Assembly (NCBI GenBank): GCA_021234155.1
Contig: JAJEKV010000032.1
Span: forward strand, 8,955,200 to 9,019,199
Reading direction: 5' to 3'
DNA length: 64,000 nt
From: Isoetes taiwanensis
Taxonomy: Eukaryota > Streptophyta > Lycopodiopsida > Isoetales > Isoetaceae
The notes beneath the pieces are model-generated. The model saw only the letters and a program-made list of their open reading frames with translations. It searched no databases and was not told the origin of the DNA. The translations under genes were made by a program, and so were the position numbers. Shown here piece by piece: positions 34,010 to 44,330 of the stretch (positions are counted from its first letter, which is position 1; each line of letters begins with the position of its first letter).

Positions 34010-34940
34010 CATGATGGCAAAGTTAGCCTCCCCACCTTGACAAAGAATGCTGCATTTGCTATATCACCGCCAACAAGCGATCATCCAAAAGCAAAGAGTT
34101 CAAGTCCTACATCGATTTATAATAAGCTTAGCATTTGTACTATTTGGAGCGTACATTACAACATTTCAAAGACACCGCCTGTATTGCTTTAAGATCCACG
34201 GCCAGTGTGTATCATAGATCCGGGCCGCTTACCCCTGGCGATAATGTACACCGAAATATGCTCAATTGTACATCCTAGATATGAGTATGCGGCCCAGGAG
34301 CGAGATAATGAATGTACAATGCGTAATGATGTGGGACTTTATGCAGAATTTGACTTAGAGATATGGACCGTGGGAACTCCATTTGGCGCAAGCTTTGCAT
34401 ATGATGCACGAGGTAGTTACGTTGCACGCCGACTAAATGAGCATGCAAGTAAGGATGTATTTCAAATACTTATAGAATGTAATGGATCATGGCGATATAA
34501 TCCCGTGAGCACGCCAATGATAATAACAGATCAGAAACCGATGGTGAGCCACCTTCAATGTAGTAGATATATGCATCCACCAAAAAGGCGGCGGCTTAAG
34601 AAATATTGCCATTATCGAATTGCGATATCGACAAGCTTTGACTTACCCATTGTTATTCGCCATAAGTGGGCTGGAAATGAACATGGAAATCAAGGTGCCT
34701 CGCTTGCACGAGTAAGTAAAATGTCTCCATGCTACGCATTTATATCGTATAGACTAAGCACACTACAAAATATGTATATACCAAGACCTTAAATTTCAAT
34801 CCTATTGACGGAGGAAGATTGACACACAACAGAGTCGATGCCTATGCAAGGATAGAGGCCAACACCTTGAACTTCTACGACTCAACCAAAGAAATTGCGA
34901 ATGAGATGTACGATGGCCTTATTGATACGTGAATCATGAG
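34010..34940 (+). pseudogene. Helitron N-terminal and Helitron_like_N segment
   Basis: A frame at 34205-34792 is the longest open stretch (195 codons). The family signature is spread over frames: HDGKVSLP (about 34013-34036), KIHGQ (34190s), RRRLKKYCHYRIA (34585-34625; compare the family's 'tlkeYYaYrl'), then GGRLTHNRVDAYARIEANTL and NEMYDGLID (34807-34923), the block normally reading GGRLFQQyiVDaya.iE. The function was single-strand nicking and strand transfer within the Rep/Hel protein. Broken by several frameshifts, with a stop after the MYDGLID block. Confidence 0.8.
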
Positions 34941-36420
34941 GCAGAGGCACAGTAACTGGATCCTGAGATTGACTTCATCTTACTATCATCGTTTTCATTG
35001 GTAGCAAACGGCTATGGAAAAAACTATCAAGATCATGGCACCGGGTTTTAAGATTTGGCAAGGCCGATATATTCAAGTAATTACATGTAAACACGAATTG
35101 GCCCGAGATAAAAGAGACAATTTAGAAAAGGCCAATCGCTGCAGGATAGACCAGATGTGGTCGCCCGTATACCATATGAAGTTGATGGTCCTTTATGATA
35201 TTTTAGAACGAGATATTCTTGGAAAGTTAAAGCCTATACATACAATCGAGAGTATCAAAAGCGAGGCCTGGCTATTAATCGCCATATGCTCCTACAGGAA
35301 TGCGAGACAAAATACGGATAGCTGGCGATATTGATAAAATCAAGTGCAGAAATACTACCCATTGGAAAACCTCCTCGAAAGGTATGAAATTGTGAAGTTA
35401 GAAGTGCATGGTGCATGGACCAAGTGGGTTATGTGCATGAAATTAAATGAAAAAATGGAATGATGGAATGTTCGGTGGGTTTTCCCAAAGCTCAACAAAG
35501 CACGCTAATCAAAGAGAGAATGGGTATCTAGAGTGCTGCACGACGTGGCCGGCATGCAATATGAGCAAGGGAATCAACGATAGACAACAAAGATGGTTGT
35601 TCCATACAATCCCTACCTCTTAAGCACGACCGCCATATAAATGTGGAGCAATGGCTTTAGTGTTGCAAGCATAAAATATATTTTCAAATATATTCATAAA
35701 GGCCACGAATGAAAGCAAGGATTGTTGATCCGCCACCCAGATGTAAATATTACCGACATATAATTGATGAGGTACAAGAATTCCCTCGATACTGATAAGA
35801 TTTCTCGCACTTGCTAAATGTGGAGAAATATATGGTTAAGCAAAATGCACTCTCCCACACTGCATGGACACGACTACCGCCTAATACAAATGGTATATTA
35901 TGAAGTAGGGCTGAACGGATTGTTTTAGAACGCGGCCGCAACGAAACACACGATGCTCACCGGGCGGTTCGAGCTCACAAAATAGACGTCATTGGCTAAC
36001 ACACATATCCGTACCCCATCACTATACATTCATAAAAGCGAGGGCATTTGGAAAATAAGAGGAGGCAAATATAGGTCGATTTCAAGAGGATGTATAATGT
36101 GAGCCCAAAAGACATGTAAGATATTATTTATATTTGTTGGCTGCTACACGTAAAGGAATCACCACTGAAGACATGAAGAATGTTGATGGAAAGCAATGAA
36201 TACATTTCACGAGGACTAAGAAAAAAGAACTCCTGGACTATTGGCGATGATGCAAGAGGGAGACGTTTCAACGACGCAGCTATTTTTCAAATGCCTGGCC
36301 AATTGCGCCTGCATTCGCTTTATCCGCATATATGGACCTCCTCAAATCCAATCGGAATTATGGGGAGAAATTTAAGTCTATCGGCGCGTAAGATTACGCG
36401 ACATGCCGCAGGAAGATGAT
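34941..36420 (+). pseudogene. Helitron Rep (HUH) and linker region, corrupted
   Basis: Readable family blocks by frame: FGKADIF...NTNWPEIKE (about 35055-35122), YHMKLMVLYDILERDILGK (about 35170-35228), KRGLAINRHMLLQECET (about 35258-35310), AEILPIGKPPR (about 35350-35381), NDRQQRW and PYNPYLL (35575-35625), KYIFKYIHKGHE (about 35672-35710), YIHKSEGIWK (about 36031-36055) and FNDAAIFQMPGQLRLHSLYP (about 36270-36328). The HUH motif normally sits in the GLPHxH block. Here it reads GLAINRH, so the first catalytic His appears lost. Multiple stops interrupt it. Confidence 0.8.
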
Positions 36421-36639
36421 GCATATAATGCAAGATTAAGTATCCATGAATGAAATCTTTGCAAATGGAACGAATTGTCAACAAATCAACTCCCGCAACT
36501 AAGGCTCACCCAACAAGGATGCAACAATAAGTCAAACATGTAGCCCAAAAGCTAAAGGAGATGAGCGATACTAGAAATTCAACTTCAAGACCAAAGAGAA
36601 GAATATGCCGCTTCTCTGTAATTGACGAGGGCCAAATCT

Positions 36640-37953
36640 TATCGACCTGTGTATAAATTGATGGTCTCCGGAGGATCTGGGAAAACATTCGCCTTCAATA
36701 CGATGGTCAGCGATGTTAAGAGGAAAAAGAACTCGTGTTGTCGCAATGCGATGGATGTGATAGCAAGCCTTTTATCAAAGGAGCCCAAATAAAGGCACTC
36801 TACATTCAAGCTCCACTAGTAAACCTAACACCGGCAACATCTCTACCCACGCCCCACGAAAAGGTGCGGATAGATTCAAGGAAAGCAACGCCTTCCGTGT
36901 GGGATGAATTGGCATGACACATTCCGATGCACTCACAAAGAAGAGACATTGTCTTAAAGAAATACGACGGGACCTGTGACCATTTGGAGTGAATGATAGT
37001 ATTATAAGTGTGATTTCAAAGAATCACCGTGATCAAAACCCAGCTTTAAAATGAGATTCTTTTCAAAATGCGGCCAAGAGCAAACTCCCTATGGAAGTAC
37101 TTTTAAGACTTTTAAATTGACAACAAATTTACGCGGTCTGCTGTAAGCGAAAAGGAATGGTTCACATTATTTATAAAGCTTGAAGATGGAGAACGATGAA
37201 TGATTTGCGCCCACGCCCGCAAGCAGACGCTTCGCTGAGCCGCCGAGCGAGTGTGTTAAAAATATTATCATGAGGTGTTTGGAACAACATCGACTCAAAG
37301 AACATGGAATACCTCTTCGAGAAATCTATATCATTCCAAAAATGAAGATACATTGAGTCTTAGTGACAAAAACTTTGCAGTTGCTCGGAGATTTGCACTC
37401 ATATATCGGGTATTGATACTCTCAACATGGAGGATGAAGAGGATAATGAAACTTCCCAATTGAATTTATCAATCACCCCACACCTCCGCCCCGCCACCAC
37501 AAACTCAATATCAGCGGAGCAATAGTAATGTTGTTAGAATATGTATCCTCAAGGTGGTCTATGCACGAACACGCCTCACAAGATCACACATGCAACATGG
37601 TAGAATCTTATTGCAGAGAATACGCTTAATCTGAAGAGCACCCTCCTACTCATTGCCAAAGATCAACTTGACGTCATTCGATTCGCACATACCCTTCACC
37701 AGGAGACAAGACCGTGATCCGATTGGCATTCCTTAATGATTATCAATAAGTCGCAAGGACAATCTCTCGATCGGGTCGGCTCTCATTTACTAAATACTAA
37801 CAAGGCAAGATGGACAACTTTATGTCTCTCGATGCACTTCACAGACCCGGAGTCAAAATCGCAATTACAGAGACATCGCGGCTGTGGGGTGCATTGCGAA
37901 TCTACCACCGACATACACCCCAACAAGTTGTATATAAAGAGACACTCATATAA
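36640..37953 (+). pseudogene. Helitron Pif1-type helicase, decayed
   Basis: Pif1/RecD-like superfamily 1B helicase domain of Helitrons, which unwinds the displaced strand during rolling-circle transposition. Walker A GGSGKT is intact at 36670-36687. The PPRHHKLNISGAIVMLL block (about 37480-37535; family 'PPH.L.LK.Ga.vMLLRN') and the late motif INKSQGQSLDRVG (37742-37780) are clear. The C-terminus GVKIAITETSRLWGAL and QQVVYKETLI is intact to TAA at 37951. Walker B and mid-helicase motifs are not readable and frameshifts separate every block, so the protein is dead. Confidence 0.85.
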
Positions 37954-38019
37954 ATAAAGGATCTGTTTGAATATACTCAAAATACAATTTCATAGCCCCC
38001 AATGGCCAGATACTTGAAA

Positions 38020-38520
38020 GTAGTAGTAAGATGTGTGTATGGACTTACAGTAGTAAGTGTGAGTAGGTTTCATGGGTGATACTTTACAATTAAGAATAGA
38101 CGTAAATAAGCTCTTCATGTCTACCCCGACCAATGGATAATTAAGTAACATGAGAAATTCCTTTAAACAAATGAGAGTTGTAATAGAATAAGAATGGATT
38201 AGTAAAATCTATAATAATGAGTAAACACTCATGCACAAGTGAAGATATCCACCGAGCAATGGATGCCGAGTAACATGAGAAATTCCTTTGCCAAATGAGA
38301 GTTGATTGTGAATAAAAGCAAATATTCTAAAGTAGCCTCCTATTAGGTGATGTGTGTATACACTGTATAGTAATAGAGCATTTCTAAGTGAACGATACTT
38401 AGTACAATTTATAATAAAGTGGTAAACTCCTATGTATGTAATGAGCAATGGATGATTAAGATAAATAAGTTCCTTGAATATATAGACGCCAAAGGCCTAG
38501 TCGAGGAATAACTAAAGGTA
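38020..38520 (+). repeat. GTGATAC relic plus ~130-bp direct repeat
   Basis: 'agtaagtgtgagtaggtttc' and 'catgggtgatactttacaat' match the satellite GTGATAC module, so satellite DNA lies on both sides of the Helitron. After it, AACATGAGAAATTCCTTT occurs twice (about 38147 and 38272), each preceded by an AATGGAT.-type phrase, with a third AATGGATGATTAAG at 38448. Confidence 0.55.
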
Positions 38521-38850
38521 TCCAAGTCGAGGCGTAGGCTCCCTGGCCGAAGGCCGGGGCCGAGCCGAGGAAAGGATCTAAAAGAAAGGGCCCGCCACGT
38601 AACTACATGGATGGCTCAACCGGGAGGCGAGGTTCCTGAGGGGCCGAGAGAGAGAGACTAGGAATCACATGGATGGGCTCAAACCGAGGCGCAGGTCCTG
38701 AGGGGCCGAAATGAGGAATGAGTTTAAAGAGGTATACGGCCACGTGCCTAGCCCTTTCTACCTATTATAATCATCCCATATTATAAAAGAAATAGTGTCC
38801 ATAGTGAGTTAGTGAGTCCGTATAACTCCACCCCATCGACGGCCACGCGG
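38520..38850 (+). repeat. GGCC module, CTAC variant end, then GTGA
   Basis: GGCCGGGGCCGAGCCGAGG, two tandem copies of a CATGGATGG(G)CTCAA...GGTTCCTGAGGGGCCGA phrase (about 38608-38710), then CCACGTGCCTAGCCCTTTCTAC and 'gaaatagtgtccatagtgag'. It is the outlying copy of the 4.1-kb module. Confidence 0.6.
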
Positions 38851-39010
38851 CGCCACGGGCGCGATCTCATCTCTTTGGTCATTACATGCTTAAAAGTTCT
38901 AGACGCTTCTGTAGTCTTTAGAGGCTTCCGAATCTTCTAAGAAGTTCTATAACATTCTAAGCCCTCAAAAGCTCCCAAGTTTGCGGACAAAAAGATTTTA
39001 TTTTACCACC

Positions 39011-39064
39011 ACTTGAACCTCGGACATTGCCTCAAACCCCACCCCACCACTCGTAATTCGCCAA
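39011..39064 (-). repeat. tRNA-like (SINE-type) segment, copy 12
   Basis: The minus strand has GAGGTTCAAGT (B-box-like) but the A box is eroded (GGTTGGCGAATTACGAGTGG). The flanks CCAAGTTTGCGGACAAAAAG and 'gaagtccatatttagttgcg' identify the family. Confidence 0.5.
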
Positions 39065-39177
39065 CCGCCTTTTCGAATAATGAAGTCCATATTTAGTTGC
39101 GCTGGGCCAATGGAAATTCCCCTGGTTAATTAGTGGCTTGATGTTAAAAGTTCCTTCTAGAATGTTCTAGAATAAAG

Positions 39178-39735
39178 CTAGAGAGAGAAGAGGGAAAGAC
39201 AAGAGGGAGAGAGAGATGGGAAAGGCAAGAGAGAGGAGGAGAGAGAAGAGGAGAGAGGAGGGAGAGGAGAGAGAGGAGGAGAGAGAGAGAGGAGGAGAGC
39301 GAGGCCTCGATGCTAAAAAGAAGAGAGAAAGGGAGGGAGAAGAGAGGGAGGAGAGAGAGAGGGGGAAAGGGGAGGAGAGAGAGGGAGGCCTTTGATGCTA
39401 AAGGGAGGAGAGAAGAGAGAAAGGGAGGAAAAGAGAGGAGAGAGGAAAGATAGAGAGAGAGAGGGGAGAAATAAAGAGAGAGGAGAGAGAGAGATGGGCG
39501 GAAGGGAGAGGAGAGAGAGAGATGAGAGAAAATGAGAAGAAAGAGAAGTTTATAGAGGAGAGAGAGAGAGAGGGGAAAGAGGAAAAGAGAGGAGAGAGAA
39601 AATAGGGAAAATAGAGAAAAGAGAAAGGATAGTACGTAGAGAAAGAGAGAGAGAGAGGGGATGAAAAGATAAAGAAAGATAGAGAGAGAGATGGGAGAAA
39701 TAGGGAGAGAGGAGAGAGATAGGAGATGAGAAGGG
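39178..39735 (+). repeat. (GA)n purine tract, outlying copy
   Basis: About 560 bp purine tract preceded by the boundary phrase (TTCTAGAATGTTCTAGAATA). It contains a duplicated interruption GAGGCC.TCGATGCTAAA near 39301 and 39388. No TA tract follows; an AACATGCC cluster does. Confidence 0.9.
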
Positions 39736-39779
39736 AAAGCAATACGTAACTGAACGAAGTAATTGAGATACGTATTGCT

Positions 39780-39935
39780 GCTCCAACATGGCTCAAACAT
39801 GCCATGTGTTCCAACATGCCACCCAGGGCCTCAAACATGCTGGCGGTCGTTATCTCCTGACGGTTCAACACAATGTGGCCACCTTGGCTCCAACATGCCA
39901 CCTAGGCTCAAACATGCCAATGTGGCCCAACATCA
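39780..39935 (+). repeat. AACATGCC motif cluster 1
   Basis: Seven AACATG(C) words in about 150 bp, most as CCAACATGCCAC or CTCAAACATGCCA with GGCTC between. Related clusters lie at 41720-41880, 43630-43685 and 44140-44260. Confidence 0.65.
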
Positions 39936-39989
39936 AGAGCTAATTGTATGCATTGTTTTAATGGGCTACCAAAAAGTTGGAATTATTGA

Positions 39990-41690
39990 CATTGTCAGAT
40001 TCTAATGCACCCCGAAAATCCGATCATATGGCTTGTAAGTGAATCGGTGGTGTGTTAGAATTCCGTGATTGTTTAAGGCAACCAATCTTTGGCTCAAAAT
40101 TATGCAAGGCATCAATTGCATTAGGATCCCTAAAGCAAATGAGGTAGTTGCACTTAGATCTGAATATCTGAGTTGTACCGATTTTATTCAAATGGCTTTG
40201 GGAGCAACCAAAGGAAAATTGTCGCGAGATGTGGAAAATTTTTTGGCCCGACGGATCTGGGATGTCCGAGAAAATCGGGTTCAAGTTGGACAAAAATTTG
40301 GCTGCACTCACGTAGACAAAATAAGGCCCACACCAAATGATGATATCTCGAGTTCTACCAAACAATTTTGCATGGTTTTCGGAAATGACTACTGTGAGAA
40401 ACGTTTTAGGAACATGTGGTACCTACCTGATTTGGAATCGAATGATGGAGAAAAACGAGTCCAAATTGGATAAAAAAAATTCGCCGTTGAATGGTCACAA
40501 AAAGACTGCTAAAGCAATTTTTGGATCTCGAGCTTTACAAGGGTTTTTTGCATGATTAATTCATCATTGCAGCCCAAATAGAGTTTGATTATGTGCAGAT
40601 AATTGTAGTTTGACTGCATAGTGTCTCTGTAATAACAGTAGATACTGTGGTAACATGCCACGCAGACACTTCTCATCATCCAAACTAAATTTATCTTTGC
40701 ACATGATATTAGGCCCTATTGGAGACTCCATACCAGTTGATATCACCACCATCTTGCCATATCACCTAAATTTGCCATCATCACCAATGAAGTGCACTAA
40801 AGATGACATCTTTCATTTTGGCCTAGTAAAACTTGATCTTGCTTACTTGGCATGCCATGTCATCACTCTTGAGTCCTACATAAAGCCAAACATGATGTTG
40901 ACCCTCAACCGCTTAACAATCAAACACAAGAAGCCGCCTTAAACTATGCTCAAGTTGGGATTAGGAACCTCCATATCACTTAAGATGATCAATCCATACA
41001 AGAAAATTTCAATAGGATACCAAAGTAGCTGCTCATCTTTCCATTTCTAGAAATAAAGCAAGTGATCAAATCGAGGTGGTAAGGAAGATAAATTGATTCT
41101 TGAGTATTGATTGTTCATACCGATGGAGAGAAATTGCTTGAAGTTATCGGTGAAAACCTTTGGCCAATTCTCAGCTCAGACCGAGATATTCGGTTCAAAG
41201 TCGGGTCAAGATTTGATCAATGAAAGTCAAACTCATAAAACAAAGAATAAGAAATGAGGATTTTGACAGTAATGGAGTTTTTGAGAAATTCCAAAGCCAG
41301 ATATGCCAAAAAGGATAGGGATATGGGGGCAAGTGGTCAAATTGCAATTTGGATCAAGAACATGAGGCAAAGGCTAGAAGTGGTGGAATTGGAGTGACTC
41401 AAGGGACTAATTTATGGAAAACAGAATGGTCTAAGCAAAAAATGTTCCAAAGGTGGGTTTTATGGTACAAGGATAAGCACAAAAGGGTAAACAGGATATG
41501 GAGGTAGAAATGAGGGAAATGGCTAGAATGTGGAACCAAATTATGGGGTCTTCCAAAACATCAAGAGATGTTAACTTCTAAACTTCAAATAATTGATCAA
41601 ATCTTCACCCAAAATCTTCTAGAACATGCCTTGACCAAATGTTTGACTATGAATATGAATTAATGGTTTAATTGATTTCACATGTTATTT
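39990..41690. other. Non-coding region with ~179-bp degenerate repeat
   Basis: No frame over about 134 codons and none with a recognisable domain. CGGGTTCAAGTTGGACAAAAA (40276) and CGAGTCCAAATTGGATAAAAA (40455) open two diverged copies of a unit that also shares ATCTCGAG.T.TAC and TTTTGCATG. A third weaker match (CGGTTCAAAGTCGGGTCAAG) is at about 41191. The remainder shows nothing. Confidence 0.45.
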
Positions 41691-41694
41691 TTAT

Positions 41695-41885
41695 GGTGCA
41701 AATGTTGTGCCCCTAGATCTAACATGCCACTTGAGTCGGGTTCCAACATGCCATGTGGGCTCTAACATGCTGTCAACAAGGCCACCTTTGATCACTCTGC
41801 TGTTGAAAGTCCTGGTGGCATGTTGAGCCTATGAGATGTTTGAGCCACCTGGCATGTTGGATCAAGGCAGTATTACATGTTGTGA
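41695..41885 (+). repeat. AACATGCC motif cluster 2
   Basis: 'gcaaatgttgtgcccctaga' followed by TAACATGCCACTTGAG, TCCAACATGCCATGTGGGCT and TCTAACATGC, then inverted GGCATGTTG copies at 41818 and 41850. The lead-in resembles 44132-44155 ('aaaatgttgtgccctaggct'). Confidence 0.6.
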
Positions 41886-43625
41886 AGGGCAAGATTTGAT
41901 GATGTGAAGGATGATCTGATCTGTAAGAAATATGACAACCTTTTGAATTTTTGGTCGAGGATTTTGGCAAGGAACTTCAAGAACTTAAAGAGCTGGACTT
42001 TCTTCCCTAAGTCAAACAAGGCCATCACTTTGCGCAGATGCCTCACGTATGGAAGAGGCCAACCCCTGTGGAGACGAATCAACCCCGAAGGGGTTGTTTG
42101 AGGCAAAGATTTCAAAGAAGATGAAGGCCATCTGGAGGTCAAGATGCTAATGCCCCTCCCCCGGAGCTCTGCCCCATCTGACCGCTGAATCCTCCATTCA
42201 AGCAACCTGTTTTGAGCAGGTCCAAAAATCCAAAATCGCCCGTAGGAAACCCATCAAACTACGAACTGGCCCCTCGCAGTAACCATATGTACACGTGGTT
42301 TTCAATGCTCGGTAGTATTAAAAGTCTCCGTATCGGCAATTTGACTTTTGCCACCATCCGGAATGGCAAATTCACCGAACTAAGTCATACAAATGGCCAT
42401 CAATGAAAGAAACACACACTTACGCTGGCAAAGATTCTCACAGCCCACCTCCCAGGCCAATTGACTATGAATGTGTTGACATGAGCTAATGCTGGTGCTT
42501 CTAGAGAAGGGATGGTCTTTGCCTATGAAACTTGATCTTCCATAGCTGTCACCTTTTATTTCATTGCAGCCAATTCACGCTGAGTGGGAGTTGCCCGTCC
42601 GCTGCCATTGTAGGTGCGGGGACATTTGGGGCCAAGCCGCCGTGAATGTTTTAAGGGTCCGGCTCGCATCATACCTCCCTCTACGTGATGACATTATGCA
42701 AGATCATAGTCGCCTAATTCATTTGTTATGGCCTCAAACGAAACCGTGGTGTTGCTAACTTCGTATGATTTAAGTATTGAAGCTCGAGTTTCATCGCTGA
42801 ACCGAGGATTCTGGCCGTAAAGTTGCACTGAAAATGCGGAAAGAATGATAATCGACAAAATTGATTTTGAATCTATCCTCCTCGATGAAAGGTTAGAATT
42901 CAATAGCAGTTTTTGGAGTAGTGTCGATGCTTGGATTGTCTCTGACGGCTTAGATTCAAACTTCTATTTCAGTAAAATATGTCTCCATGCATGTTTAGGG
43001 ATGGTGAACTAATTATTCATATGCAAACGACTATGTCTCGATTGAATGTAAACCCTAAGTGAGTTACTAGCTCTGCTGTGGTTTACGTCAAGGCTGGAAC
43101 GTGGTCGCTTTCATAGATAACTCGTGCACCATCTCTACGCATGCGTACATAGAGCCATGGCAATCGAAATGGAGTTTGGATCCATCGCCATCCGTAATTT
43201 ATCCAAAATAATATCTTGCTACCGCAAAAGCAGCCTGACTTCAATTGCCACATCGGGAAGAGGATAGATCCAACCCATTCCGCTACCACTACTCGCTTTG
43301 AACCGCAACTTCACCCATGTCTCCAATGCAAATGATCAGTAACCCACCTCCAAACATAAACCCTTCAAGAACTTATCAGCATACAGGTTATGTTTCTGAG
43401 GCTACATCGTAGTCGTGACAAGTACTCAGGGCCTGCACCATATCATGGCATAAAGGAGTGGTGTGGACGCTTTAAGAAGGATCTTCAAAAGCCTCGAAAG
43501 TAGCTTGCCCCAAGTCATCTTTTGAAGGCTCTAGCGACGGATGAGCATCTCCTCATTCTAGAACCTTGGACTGGGTTCTTCAAAGTGGGACCTCAAAACG
43601 CCAACATTACCATGGGAATATGTCA
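41885..43625. other. Non-coding region, nothing recognised
   Basis: Balanced composition with short frames on both strands (up to 110 codons, minus strand 41873-42205). No catalytic motif, CCHC or repeat signature is visible. It may hold very old transposon sequence. Confidence 0.4.
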
Positions 43626-44330
43626 TTTCTAACAAACATACAGACTCAAACATGCCACATAGACTCAAACATGCTACTAGGGCATGCATAAAAGAAAGGA
43701 CATTAGTCTCCTTACATTTTTGTTGAAATTTTTATTCTCTCGCTTTCGAGTTTTCGCTGGCCGACAAGAAAATCGGTAAGCAAGAATTTTGAGTTTCTAT
43801 ACAAAATCCGTAATACTCATTAGGCCTATGGAGCATGACACGTGATGGCAAATTATGCATGACTTCATTTAGAATAACATGATCTTGTATGAAATATAAC
43901 TCGACGAATTGCTTTGAAGAAAATATAATCCAAGTTCCGAATAAATACTGTTGATGTCACATGGAGAAGAGGCATCAGATCAATATGGAGAAGAGGCATC
44001 ATGATCAAAAGGGATGGACGGATAGTGGCTAAGATATATGACACTCAATATTTATACGCTATGGGGCATAGATCCGCTGCCCCGAAATGCTCGGGGCTCC
44101 AACAAAGAAGGAGATCTTATGTTTTTTAATGGTTAAAATGTTGTGCCCTAGGCTGTAATACGCTACCTTCGGCTCAAAGGTGACATATGGCCCAAAACAT
44201 ACCACATAGCTCAATGTAACATGTGGCTCAAAATGCCTCAAGGTCAAGTTAAAGCACTCCAAGGTTTTGTGGGCAACATTTGGTCAAAACATGTTCTAGA
44301 AGACTTTGGGTTAAGAAGATTGGAAGATGG
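43625..44330 (+). repeat. AACATGCC motif clusters 3 and 4
   Basis: 'agactcaaacatgccacata' and 'gactcaaacatgctact' at 43642-43682; then a diverged cluster at 44140-44260 in which AACATACCACATAG, GTAACATGTGGC and TCAAAATGCC appear. The clusters share the GTTGTGCCC lead-in with cluster 2. Confidence 0.5.

Larger units (their letters stand above)
34000..37953 (+). mobile_element. Decayed autonomous Helitron (Rep/helicase)
   Basis: A rolling-circle transposon body, recognised by reading the three plus frames together. In order: an N-terminal segment with KIHGQ (about 34190), a Helitron_like_N segment, a Rep segment, the PYNPYLL and KYIFKYIHKGHE block (about 35605-35710), a helicase with Walker A GGSGKT (36670-36687) and a C-terminal INKSQGQSLDRVG motif (37742-37780), ending with VVYKETLI and TAA at 37951-37953. 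Frameshifts and stops are frequent, so it is non-autonomous now. Terminal TC and CTRR ends were not located; satellite phrases resume at about 38035. Confidence 0.85.
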
